From assembly GCA_003531585.1 (NCBI GenBank), contig DQFX01000043.1, positions 1 to 25,327 on the forward strand: DNA of 25,327 nucleotides, in the 5' to 3' direction. Every line of letters begins with the position of its first letter. Within the stretch, counting starts at the first letter, position 1. Position numbers and translations under genes: made by a program. Of the stretch, positions 14,358-21,006 are shown piece by piece. Source of the DNA: Oscillospiraceae bacterium. Lineage in GTDB: Bacteria; Bacillota; Clostridia; Oscillospirales; Ruminococcaceae. The notes beneath the pieces were generated by a model. It was not told where the DNA came from and did no database searches. It saw nothing but the letters and a program-made list of their open reading frames with translations.

Positions 14358-15302
14358 TCACTTCAGGAATCCCTCAATGATCTTCTCCTCGGCTTCCTCC
14401 CGGGTCAGACCCAGCGAGCAGAGCTTCATTATCTGGTCGCCGGCGATCTTTCCGATTGCCGCTTCATGGATAAGCGCGGCGTCTACGTTTGCGGCGTTCA
14501 GAGCCGGCTGAGCGTCCACCCTGCCGTTATCGGCGAGAATCGCGTCGCAGGCGGAATGCCCAGTGCAGCGCGCGTTTCCTTCGATAACTGAATAAAATGC
14601 CTGGTGAGAGTTCCCACGCGCTACGGAGCGCGACACAACGTCCGCGCCGCAGTCCTCGCCGTTGAGCTCCACCTTGAATTTCGTTACTGCGTCCTCGTCG
14701 CCGTCGGTCATGATACGCTCGCGTACGACTATCTTCGCACCCTTGTCAAGCACTGCGGAGGCGCTCCTGGTCGTGCGGTCGACTCCGCGGAGCTGCACCG
14801 TGTCCATCTCAAGGTAGGAATCCTCCTTGAGATACGCGTCAGTTACCGGGTCGATCCTGCGAAGCCCCGTGCCCTTTCCGGTGCCGATGTGCTTTTCCTT
14901 ATACAGCACCTTCGCTCCCTTCTCCAGGAAAAAGCGGTGTATGCCGTTGTGGCGCGCGGTCTCGGAGCCGTCGCTGTGAACTCCGCAGCCTGCGACTATC
15001 GTAACGTCGGCGCCCTCGCCGATGAAGAAATCGTTGTAAACCAGGTCGTCAACGTTGGAATGGGTAACGCATGCGGGAATGTATACCGTTTCCTCCTTAG
15101 TGCCGGGCTTGACCCTGATGTTGATTCCGGGCTTGTCCGTTTTGGACTCTATCGTGATGTTTTCAGAGTTCTTCCTGCCGGCGCACATGCTGTCCTGACG
15201 GATATTGTACGCGCCCTGGAAACCGGTCACGCTGTCGTAATCAGAAATGACCTTCAGCATTTCCGCGGTAACTTCGTTGAAGCTGTCATTCATCTCAGCC
15301 AT
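14358..15302 (-). CDS. SufB/SufD-family Fe-S scaffold protein (SmsB-like)
   Basis: This protein of about 314 residues is a SufB/SufD-type beta-helix scaffold for building Fe-S clusters, acting with the adjacent SufC-type ATPase. It is much shorter than SufB (near 470-495) and matches the size of the SMS type. The C-terminal core is clear: SACDAILA with C252, then LIHEAAIGKIAGDQ with H279 and E280, and a final GL-REEAEEKIIEGF. The Cys, His and Glu align by spacing with residues important in E. coli SufB; this alignment was done by eye. The start is uncertain: ATG at 15302, 15323 or 15293 is possible. The gene overlaps sufC, so the two are translated together. Confidence 0.85.
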   Translation of the reverse strand: MAEMNDSFNEVTAEMLKVISDYDSVTGFQGAYNIRQDSMCAGRKNSENITIESKTDKPGINIRVKPGTKEETVYIPACVTHSNVDDLVYNDFFIGEGADVTIVAGCGVHSDGSETARHNGIHRFFLEKGAKVLYKEKHIGTGKGTGLRRIDPVTDAYLKEDSYLEMDTVQLRGVDRTTRSASAVLDKGAKIVVRERIMTDGDEDAVTKFKVELNGEDCGADVVSRSVARGNSHQAFYSVIEGNARCTGHSACDAILADNGRVDAQPALNAANVDAALIHEAAIGKIAGDQIMKLCSLGLTREEAEEKIIEGFLK

Positions 15303-16038
15303 TGCACTCACCAGCCTTTCCATGAACGTCAAACGCCGCAGGGCAGCGCGCTGTAAACTCGCCCTTCAGCAGCCGCGGGAGTATCTCCTCGCGTGGTCCG
15401 GCGGTGCGTACCTTTCCGTCAGCTACGACTACTATTTCGTCAGCGATGGAGAGTATGCGCTCCTGATGGGAAATTATCACCAGCGAACCGGAAGTGTTGC
15501 TGCGGATATCCTCGAAGGTCTCCACAAGGCGTGCAAAACTCCACAGGTCGATGCCCGCCTCCGGTTCGTCGAACACGGAGAGCTTCGCGCCGCGTGCAAG
15601 CACTGTAGCTATCTCGATCCGCTTAGCCTCGCCGCCGGAGAGCGCCGCGCTCATCTCGCGGCCGATGTACTCCTCGGCGCACAGACCCACCTTCGCCAGC
15701 AGACCGCACTGCTCGTCCGCAGTGAGCTTCTTGCCTGCCGCAAGCTCCAGCAGGTCGCGGACGGTCAGCCCCTTGAACCTTACCGGCTGCTGGAACGCAT
15801 ATGCAACTCCCAGCCTTGCGCGCCCGGTGATGTCAAGGTCGGTGATGTCCTCGCCGTCGAGCAGTATTCTGCCGCTTGTGGGCTTCTCCACTCCGGCGAT
15901 CAGCTTTGCAAGCGAGGTCTTTCCTCCGCCGTTCGGACCCGTGATAACGGTCAGGCGGCTGCCAAGTTTACAGCTTATTCCATTTATAATTGATCCTCCG
16001 TCTGGCAGTTCCCAGACGAGGTTTTGCAATTCAAGCAT
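15295..16038 (-). CDS. sufC: SufC-type ATPase (SmsC-like)
   Basis: This 247-residue ABC ATPase powers Fe-S assembly with the SufB-like partner. It has Walker A GPNGGGKT near 34-41, a Q-loop (AFQQPVRF), signature LSGGEAKR, Walker B LSVFDEPEAGID and the H-loop ISHQER. SufC-specific EAGID after Walker B supports the assignment over a transport ATPase, as does the absence of a permease gene. The start at 16038 has AAGGAAAGGGG before it. It has a strong promoter of its own with a palindrome in the spacer. No cysteine desulfurase or SufU is next to it, as expected for an SMS pair that may use free sulfide. Confidence 0.9.
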   Translation of the reverse strand: MLELQNLVWELPDGGSIINGISCKLGSRLTVITGPNGGGKTSLAKLIAGVEKPTSGRILLDGEDITDLDITGRARLGVAYAFQQPVRFKGLTVRDLLELAAGKKLTADEQCGLLAKVGLCAEEYIGREMSAALSGGEAKRIEIATVLARGAKLSVFDEPEAGIDLWSFARLVETFEDIRSNTSGSLVIISHQERILSIADEIVVVADGKVRTAGPREEILPRLLKGEFTARCPAAFDVHGKAGECNG

Positions 16039-16096
16039 CAAAATGCCCCTTTCCTTGTGCCATATCGCTGGTACGGCATGAATTCTCTACCCTATT

Positions 16097-16125
16097 ATTG
16101 TATCATAATGACCTGATTATGTCAA
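16097..16125 (-). promoter_or_regulatory. promoter of the suf pair with internal palindrome
   Basis: On the minus strand TTGACA (16120-16125) and TACAAT (16097-16102) are 17 bp apart. The spacer contains CATAAT-N6-ATTATG (16104-16121), a perfect inverted repeat placed where a repressor would block polymerase. Confidence 0.85.
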
Positions 16126-16156
16126 TATACCGCGAAAAAATCACCTGACCTGATTT

Positions 16157-16189
16157 GTAAACAAAGCCGCTGTCGAAATAACAGCGGCT
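16157..16189 (-). terminator. terminator after the lgt-like gene
   Basis: AGCCGCTG (16165-16172) and CAGCGGCT (16182-16189) form an 8-bp perfect stem. On the minus strand it is followed by TTGTTT. It lies seven bases after the stop codon. Confidence 0.82.
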
Positions 16190-16195
16190 AAATGT

Positions 16196-16993
16196 TTATT
16201 CTTCGATAGGCATGGGAGTTCTCCGTTTTTTAACGGCGCTTACAGCGAGGAACACGATAGTTCCGATGAACAGTGCAATGCTGATAAGCTGCGATGTAGA
16301 AAGCCCGAAAAGGAACCCGCGGTATTCGTCGCCGCGCCAGAATTCCAGCAGGAACCTTCCCACCGGGTAGACCAGCAGATACACGGCAAGCAGTTTTCCA
16401 CGGAGTTTCCCACTGACAAGCAGCAGCGTCAGCGCGAGGAACAGCGCAAGCTCCAGACCGGCTTCGTAAAGCTGAACCGGGACTCTCGGCACTCCGTTGG
16501 CGCTCTCAATGAGGGAATTCGTGAAGGTCACGCCATGCTCCCACTCCACGCCGTAGCAGCAGCCGCCGAGGAAGCACCCGATACGTCCGAACATGTGAAA
16601 CAGCGCAATGGAAGGCGCCGCGCAGTCCGAAACAACCGCCGGGTCGAGCTTCTGATAGCGTATCGAAAGGAATCCCACGGCAAGTCCTCCGATGAGGCCG
16701 CCGTAGAACACCGCGCCTCCGAAGATAAGCTGTGCGGCTTCGAGCCAGTCCCCGAAGCTTGCCGCCGAGAAAAGGCTCCCCCACTGCCGGATATTCGTTA
16801 TGCCGTAGAGCAGGTGCATTCCGAACATGCAGCCTATCCTGCCGAACAGGAATACAAATATCATGCTGATGTCGTTTCCGCCGCGTTTTTTATAGTGATA
16901 TATCGCAAGCGGACACGCGGTGAAAATTCCCGCGAGAGATGTCAGGACGTAGCTGCTTATATATTTATCGAATAAGTAAAAACCAGGGAACAT
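16196..16993 (-). CDS. lgt: prolipoprotein diacylglyceryl transferase-like membrane protein
   Basis: This 265-residue protein has about seven hydrophobic segments and the Lgt layout: GGAVFYGGLIGG, then HMFGRIGCFLGGCCYG, then PVGRFLLEFWRGDE near the C-terminus. Lgt moves diacylglycerol from phosphatidylglycerol to the lipobox cysteine of prelipoproteins at the membrane. The central loop reads GRIGCFLGGCCYG where classical enzymes have a GR-GNF-N-E pattern, so it belongs to a divergent Lgt branch and its substrate may differ. GGAGG precedes the start. Only about 27 bases separate it from the upstream terminator, leaving no room for its own standard promoter. Confidence 0.82.
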   Translation of the reverse strand: MFPGFYLFDKYISSYVLTSLAGIFTACPLAIYHYKKRGGNDISMIFVFLFGRIGCMFGMHLLYGITNIRQWGSLFSAASFGDWLEAAQLIFGGAVFYGGLIGGLAVGFLSIRYQKLDPAVVSDCAAPSIALFHMFGRIGCFLGGCCYGVEWEHGVTFTNSLIESANGVPRVPVQLYEAGLELALFLALTLLLVSGKLRGKLLAVYLLVYPVGRFLLEFWRGDEYRGFLFGLSTSQLISIALFIGTIVFLAVSAVKKRRTPMPIEE

Positions 16994-17020
16994 GTTACCT
17001 CCAAAATAACGAGCAATACG

Positions 17021-17055
17021 AAAGAGAAAAGCCCCGCCCAGAGCGGGCAGGGCTT
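17021..17055 (-). terminator. terminator after the small membrane protein gene
   Basis: An 11-bp stem (17029-17039 with 17045-17055, one G-T pair on the minus strand) has a 5-base loop and is followed by TTCTCTTTC. It lies between the DUF4190-like gene and the lgt-like gene. Confidence 0.8.
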
Positions 17056-17075
17056 CAAAGCTCTGTTAACTGAGA

Positions 17076-17375
17076 TCAGCTGTTTGCAGCGGCAGCAAGG
17101 ATGGAAGCTGCTGCACATACAGCGCAGATAGCGCAAGCGAACATAAGAACAGAAACAGCGGTAGAAACGATACCGAGTACAAGACCTGCGGTTGCAAGCC
17201 CCTTCTCGTTACCCTCGCAGTTGCCTGCCTTGACATTCTTGAGAGCGAGCGCGCCGAATACAATACCAGCTATAGCGCACAGCGGAGCTACATAGGATAC
17301 GTAAGGAATAAAGGATCCTACGATACCTACGATACCGCAAACCAGAGATACGATAGCCATATTCTTAGTTGTCAT
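17076..17375 (-). CDS. small DUF4190-like membrane protein
   Basis: The 99-residue protein has hydrophobic segments at about 5-40 and 60-95, rich in Gly, Ala, Ile and Val. A short polar loop (VKAGNCEGNEKGLATAG) joins them. This GIVLGxxAL-x(n)-GLATAGLVLGI pattern is typical of DUF4190 proteins, which have no established function. The start at 17375 is set by AGGAGG at 17383-17388. It has a strong promoter and its own terminator, so it may be abundant. The cysteine-rich second membrane segment (FACAICAVCAAAS) is notable. Confidence 0.82.
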   Translation of the reverse strand: MTTKNMAIVSLVCGIVGIVGSFIPYVSYVAPLCAIAGIVFGALALKNVKAGNCEGNEKGLATAGLVLGIVSTAVSVLMFACAICAVCAAASILAAAANS

Positions 17376-17437
17376 GACCAAACCTCCTAAATATAAATAA
17401 TGTTGTTATTTCATGACCTTATCAGATCATTGTCATC

Positions 17438-17466
17438 ATTATATCACATTTCTCTGCATAAGTCAA
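17438..17466 (-). promoter_or_regulatory. promoter of the DUF4190-like gene
   Basis: On the minus strand TTGACT (17461-17466) and TATAAT (17438-17443) are 17 bp apart, with TG one base before the -10. Confidence 0.85.
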
Positions 17467-17611
17467 CTATTTTTATGCAAAAACCAACCTGTTTTACGAA
17501 GATATCTATGGGAATTTTGCACATATAATTCTCAGTAGTGCACGTACATTCACATTTTTAAAACCCCGAACTACAAATAGGAAGATTTTCAATACAATCA
17601 GGAAGGTTTCA

Positions 17612-17640
17612 TTGACATGTTACATTCCATGCGGTATACT
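17612..17640 (+). promoter_or_regulatory. promoter of the small gene at 17724
   Basis: TTGACA (17612-17617) and TATACT (17635-17640) are 17 bp apart, about 85 bases before the start codon. Confidence 0.8.
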
Positions 17641-17723
17641 TGAGTCATGAAATGATTTATCCCTATTATAGGTTTGGTTTTATATATTTCTGATGCCCGG
17701 TAAAAGCGGTTGAGGAGGCGTTG

Positions 17724-18008
17724 ATGTACAGAGATTTCCAATTTTATGACAGCAGGATCGTTGATTACACCCGAATCGGTGAAACCTTAACGCTGTTCTG
17801 CGTCTATGGGATCCACGAAAAATGGCGCACATGCTTTTACCGGGTAAAGGATCTGGTGGGAGAGGATTTCCTCGTCGGAAGCGTTATTTCATTTTTCGGG
17901 TACGAACACCCCGGCAGCGGATACACGCTGTTCTTCCGCAACTCCAGCAGAACTGCAAGCGTTGTCACCCCCGAACACTGGCGAAGGATCCAGGGCTGGG
18001 AAGGCTGA
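17724..18008 (+). CDS. small protein of unknown function
   Basis: This 94-residue protein is not recognised. It is rich in aromatic residues (FQFY, LTLFCVYG, CFYRV, SFFGYE, TLFFRN) and predicted by eye to be mainly beta strand with no signal peptide. A TTG just before the ATG could also start, but GAGGAGG at 17712-17718 fits the ATG. A good promoter upstream and an intrinsic terminator downstream make it a monocistronic, real gene. It is not cotranscribed with the Rrf2 gene, which has its own promoters. Confidence 0.7.
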   Translation: MYRDFQFYDSRIVDYTRIGETLTLFCVYGIHEKWRTCFYRVKDLVGEDFLVGSVISFFGYEHPGSGYTLFFRNSSRTASVVTPEHWRRIQGWEG

Positions 18009-18034
18009 CATGCTTTAATTAATAGTATTCTTAC

Positions 18035-18061
18035 GGCGTGCTGAAAAGTACGCCTTTTTTA
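18035..18061 (+). terminator. terminator after the small gene
   Basis: GGCGTGCT and AGTACGCC pair over 8 bp with one G-T pair and a GAAA tetraloop, followed by six T. Confidence 0.9.
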
Positions 18062-18080
18062 TTTCATATTGCGCTATTAC

Positions 18081-18109
18081 TTGACAAACTGCGCTCCGGA
18101 GTGTATAAT
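18081..18109 (+). promoter_or_regulatory. upstream promoter (P1) of the Rrf2 operon
   Basis: A perfect TTGACA (18081-18086) and a perfect TATAAT (18104-18109) are 17 bp apart. The leader from here to the start codon is about 118 bases. Confidence 0.82.
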
Positions 18110-18143
18110 TTCATGGAGGTCAAAAAAAATTTTCAATACCCTC

Positions 18144-18182
18144 TTGAAAACCTACTAAACCTATGGTATAATTATGATATAG
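18144..18182 (+). promoter_or_regulatory. downstream promoter (P2) with dyad over the -10
   Basis: TTGAAA (18144-18149) and TATAAT (18167-18172) are 17 bp apart, with extended TG. A 22-bp dyad (18161-18182: CTAT, 3 bp, ATAATTAT, 3 bp, ATAG) covers the -10, a typical place for autoregulation by the regulator encoded next. Confidence 0.7.
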
Positions 18183-18184
18183 TT

Positions 18185-18203
18185 CCGGGATAACTATGCC
18201 CGG
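18185..18203 (+). other. short hairpin in the Rrf2 leader
   Basis: CCGGG and CCCGG pair around a 9-base loop between P2 and the start codon. No T-run follows. It may affect mRNA stability. Confidence 0.35.
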
Positions 18204-18233
18204 AGTGTTTCATGGCTTGAAAGGGGCATAAAA

Positions 18234-18662
18234 TTGAAAATATCTACCAAAGGGCGCTATGCGCTGAGAATGATGCTTGACCTCGCCGTTCACCGTTCAG
18301 ACGGTTTCATCGCGCTGAAGGACATCGCAGACCGCCAGAACATTTCTAAAAAGTACTTAGAGCAGATCGTTCCGCTGTTAAACAAAGCGGATCTGCTCCG
18401 CACCAACCGCGGCTATCAGGGGGGCTACGCGCTGTCGAAGAACCCTGACCAGTACACCGTCGGCGAGATACTCCGCGTCACCGAGGGCAGCCTCTGCCCC
18501 GTGAGCTGCCTCCAGTATCCCGTAAACGAGTGTCCGCGCGCCTCCGAGTGTATCACCCTGCCCGTGTGGGAGGGACTCTACAAGGCGATAAACAACTACC
18601 TCGACAGCGTTACCCTGCAGGATATCATTGATAATTCCACCGGCGGGGACTACTCTATTTAA
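18234..18662 (+). CDS. Rrf2/IscR-family transcription regulator
   Basis: This 142-residue regulator begins with the family-typical MKISTKGRYALRMMLDLA from a TTG codon, with AAAGGGG at 18220-18226. The winged helix-turn-helix spans about 1-75 (IALKDIADRQNISKKYLEQI). Cysteines C88, C92, C100 and C106 lie where IscR binds its [2Fe-2S] cluster (C92, C98 and C104 in E. coli), so Fe-S sensing is likely but not certain. It heads an apparent rrf2-nadA-mnmA operon. All this suggests it senses Fe-S status and adjusts Fe-S-dependent genes. A cysteine-metabolism regulator of CymR type is the main alternative, but CymR lacks this cysteine cluster. Confidence 0.88.
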   Translation: MKISTKGRYALRMMLDLAVHRSDGFIALKDIADRQNISKKYLEQIVPLLNKADLLRTNRGYQGGYALSKNPDQYTVGEILRVTEGSLCPVSCLQYPVNECPRASECITLPVWEGLYKAINNYLDSVTLQDIIDNSTGGDYSI

Positions 18663-18674
18663 GATCATTGGACT

Positions 18675-18697
18675 GCGGCGCTCCGGTGCGCCGCTTT
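18675..18697 (+). terminator. hairpin between the Rrf2 and nadA genes
   Basis: A perfect 7-bp GC stem (GCGGCGC / GCGCCGC) with a 6-base loop is followed by only TTT. It is probably an attenuator or a processing site rather than a full terminator. Confidence 0.5.
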
Positions 18698-18713
18698 CCG
18701 GGAGGAGAAACTT

Positions 18714-19628
18714 ATGTTGAACGATATCCAGAAAAGGATAATGGAGCTGAAAAAGGAAAAGGACGTCTGTATTTTAGCGCACTGCTACCAGACCCACGAC
18801 ATTCTCGAAGTGGCTGATTTCGTCGGCGATTCCTTCGGACTTGCACAGAAAGCAGCGAAGGCTCCCAACGCTGCCGTCATGATGTGCGGCGTACGCTTCA
18901 TGGCTGAGACCGTGAAGATACTCTCGCCGGAGAAACGCGTGCTTATCCCCCGCGAGGAAGCCGGCTGCCCGATGGCGGAGCAGCTCGACGTTGAAATGCT
19001 CACTCAGCTCAGGCAGATGTACCCCGACCACAAGGTCGTCGCCTACATCAACACCACCGCGGCGCTCAAGACCCTCTCCGACGTCTGCGTGACCTCCTCC
19101 TCGGCAGTTAAGATAATCAAGAAGCTCGACGCTGACAAAATACTGTTCATTCCGGACTGCAACCTCGGCGATTTCGTGAAGAAGCAGGTCCCCGAGAAGG
19201 AGATCCAGCTTATCCACGGCGGCTGCCCTACCCACGCGAAGCTCACCGCCGCCGATGTCCGCGCGGCTAAGAAGCTCCACCCGAACGCGCTGCTGCTCGT
19301 TCACCCCGAGTGCCGTCCCGAGATAGTAGAGCTTGCCGACTTCACCGGAAGCACCACTGAGATCATGGCGTACGCCGCAAAGAGCGACGCCAGGGAATTC
19401 ATCATCGGAACCGAAAACAGCATCGTTCAGCACCTCGGCATCGACCACCCGGAGAAGCTGTTCTTCCCGCTTTCCAAGGACTGCGTATGCCACAACATGA
19501 AGGTCACAACCATCGCGGACGTGCTGCACACCCTTGAGGGTCGCGACGGCTTCGAGATCAATATCGAGGAGCAGGAGCGCCTCGCGGCAAAGCACTGCAT
19601 AGATGAAATGCTGAGGCTCGGAGAATGA
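18714..19628 (+). CDS. nadA: quinolinate synthase
   Basis: NadA condenses iminoaspartate with dihydroxyacetone phosphate to make quinolinate for NAD synthesis, using an oxygen-sensitive [4Fe-4S] cluster. The 304-residue length and the three-fold repeated layout fit the family. Visible signatures are LAHCYQTHDILEVADFVGDS near 21-40, GVRFMAETVKILSPEK at 59-74, VHPECRPE with C200, TGSTTEIM and CVCHNMK with C257/C259. C85 is another candidate ligand. I did not assign the three ligands firmly. GGGAGGAG precedes the start. nadB and nadC, which usually accompany nadA, are absent here, so iminoaspartate must come from an enzyme encoded elsewhere. Confidence 0.95.
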   Translation: MLNDIQKRIMELKKEKDVCILAHCYQTHDILEVADFVGDSFGLAQKAAKAPNAAVMMCGVRFMAETVKILSPEKRVLIPREEAGCPMAEQLDVEMLTQLRQMYPDHKVVAYINTTAALKTLSDVCVTSSSAVKIIKKLDADKILFIPDCNLGDFVKKQVPEKEIQLIHGGCPTHAKLTAADVRAAKKLHPNALLLVHPECRPEIVELADFTGSTTEIMAYAAKSDAREFIIGTENSIVQHLGIDHPEKLFFPLSKDCVCHNMKVTTIADVLHTLEGRDGFEINIEEQERLAAKHCIDEMLRLGE

Positions 19629-20716
19629 CGGAAAAGCCCACCGCGCTCATCGCAATGAGCGGAGGAGTTGACAGCTCGGTCGCGGCGGCGCTCATGGTTC
19701 AGCGGGGCTACGACTGCATAGGCGTCACAATGAAGCTGCGCAGCAGCTCCGACTGCGCCTGCACCGAAAAATCCTGCTGCACCGCCGACGACGCCGAAGA
19801 CGCGCGAAATGCCGCCTATTCGATGGGCATGAAGTTCTACGTTTTCAACTTCGTGGACGAGTTTGAGCGGGACGTTATCGGGCGGTTCATCAGCGCCTAC
19901 GAGAACGGTCAGACCCCGAATCCCTGCATCGACTGCAACCGCTACATGAAGTTCGAGCTGCTGTATCAGCGCGGACGCGCCCTCGGCTGCGAATACATCG
20001 TTACCGGTCACTACGCCCGCACGGAATTCCTTCCGGAATACGGCAGATGGGTGCTGAAAAAGGCAAGGAACCTCGCCAAGGATCAGAGCTACGTTCTCTA
20101 CTCCATGACGCAGGAGCAGCTTTCGCACACGATATACCCGCTCGGGGAGTTCGAGAGCAAGGATGAAGTCCGCGCGCTGGCGGAAAAACTTGGACTTATG
20201 AACGCGCACAAGCACGACAGCCAGGACATCTGCTTCGTTCCCGACGGTGACTACGCGGAGTTCATACGAATGCGCACCGGAAAGACCTACCCGCACGGGG
20301 CGTTCCTTGACACAGACGGCAACGTTATCGGGGAGCATTCCGGAATCATCAGGTACACGATAGGTCAGCGCAAGGGGCTGGGAGTTGGCTTCGGGGAGCG
20401 CATGTACGTCTGCTCGAAAGATATGCAGAACAACACCGTGACCCTTTCCCGGGAGGATGGACTGTATTCCAGCAGGCTCACCGCCGGAGATTTCAACTGG
20501 ATCCTCTGGGAGAATGCTCCGTCCGAGCCGGTGGAGGTCTCCGCGCGCACGCGCTACAACGGCAGAGAGGCTGAAGCAACGGTCTGGGCTGACCCTGACG
20601 GCACCGTACACGTTGAGTTCAGAAAGCCGCAGAGGGCGGTCACTGCGGGTCAGGCGGTCGTGCTGTATCTCGGCGATATCGTCGTAGGCGGCGGCACGAT
20701 CCTTTCCGCTGAATAA
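19625..20716 (+). CDS. mnmA: tRNA-uridine 2-sulfurtransferase MnmA
   Basis: MnmA adds sulfur to U34 of tRNAs for Lys, Glu and Gln. The 363-residue protein has the PP-loop SGGVDSS at 12-18, NPCIDCN with C101 and C104, and SQDICF with C203. The usual catalytic pair is C101 and C203. C104 gives a CxxC plus C triad of the kind that may bind a [4Fe-4S] cluster in some thiouridine synthetases. A Cys-rich stretch (DCACTEKSCC) near 43-52 is typical of one Firmicutes branch. The gene overlaps nadA by 4 bases (ATGA), so they are translated together. No cysteine desulfurase gene is next to it. Confidence 0.94.
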   Translation: MTEKPTALIAMSGGVDSSVAAALMVQRGYDCIGVTMKLRSSSDCACTEKSCCTADDAEDARNAAYSMGMKFYVFNFVDEFERDVIGRFISAYENGQTPNPCIDCNRYMKFELLYQRGRALGCEYIVTGHYARTEFLPEYGRWVLKKARNLAKDQSYVLYSMTQEQLSHTIYPLGEFESKDEVRALAEKLGLMNAHKHDSQDICFVPDGDYAEFIRMRTGKTYPHGAFLDTDGNVIGEHSGIIRYTIGQRKGLGVGFGERMYVCSKDMQNNTVTLSREDGLYSSRLTAGDFNWILWENAPSEPVEVSARTRYNGREAEATVWADPDGTVHVEFRKPQRAVTAGQAVVLYLGDIVVGGGTILSAE

Positions 20717-20731
20717 AATCTGAATACTATG

Positions 20732-20770
20732 GAGCTGTCCGGATATATCCGAGCGGCTCTTTTTGTTTTT
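20732..20770 (+). terminator. terminator after mnmA
   Basis: An interrupted hairpin (GAGC...GCTC outside, CGGAT...ATCCG inside) spans 20732-20759 and is followed by a T-rich run to 20770. Confidence 0.8.
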
Positions 20771-20817
20771 AGAGATAATGCACAAAAGCGCATTGTTAAC
20801 TTGAGCTAAAGTGACAT

Positions 20818-20862
20818 ATATGTTAAATAAGCATGGTGTTATATCACTTTGGCAATACCAAA
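20818..20862. promoter_or_regulatory. inverted repeats upstream of the hydrogenase promoter
   Basis: TTTGG-CAATA-CCAAA (20848-20862) is a perfect 5-bp inverted repeat that touches the -35. AGTGACATA and TATATCACT form a larger imperfect repeat around 20810-20849. They could be operator sites. A TTGTTAA half-site typical of Rex lies further upstream near 20797, but its second half is poor. Confidence 0.4.
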
Positions 20863-20890
20863 TTGACGTATTGTGTGGTAAAATTATAGT
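20863..20890 (+). promoter_or_regulatory. promoter of the hydrogenase operon
   Basis: TTGACG (20863-20868) and TATAGT (20885-20890) are 16 bp apart, leaving a leader of about 110 bases. Confidence 0.6.
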
Positions 20891-21006
20891 AATGCTCAAC
20901 AAAAGTTTTTTACTGCTGTTAAAAGAATCCGTCATATCAACGGGGCAATAACAGTACATAGCAGAGATACCGTATATTTCCGCACATCAGCGAAGGAGGT
21001 ACATTT

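Larger units (their letters stand above)
17376..17723. other. divergent intergenic region of 348 bases
   Basis: The stretch holds two opposed promoters: 17438-17466 (minus) for the DUF4190-like gene and 17612-17640 (plus) for the small gene at 17724. The 145 bases between them are AT-rich. I see no RNA gene, repeat or other coding frame in them. Confidence 0.7.

Noticed and set aside
18113..18193. Possible 26-codon leader peptide before the Rrf2 gene
   Set aside because: Its ATG lies only four bases after the P1 -10, upstream of or at the expected transcript start, with no ribosome binding site.
19427..20959. Long minus-strand open frame of 510 codons opposite mnmA and nadA
   Set aside because: It covers two clear enzymes on the other strand and an intergenic terminator, and shows no motif.
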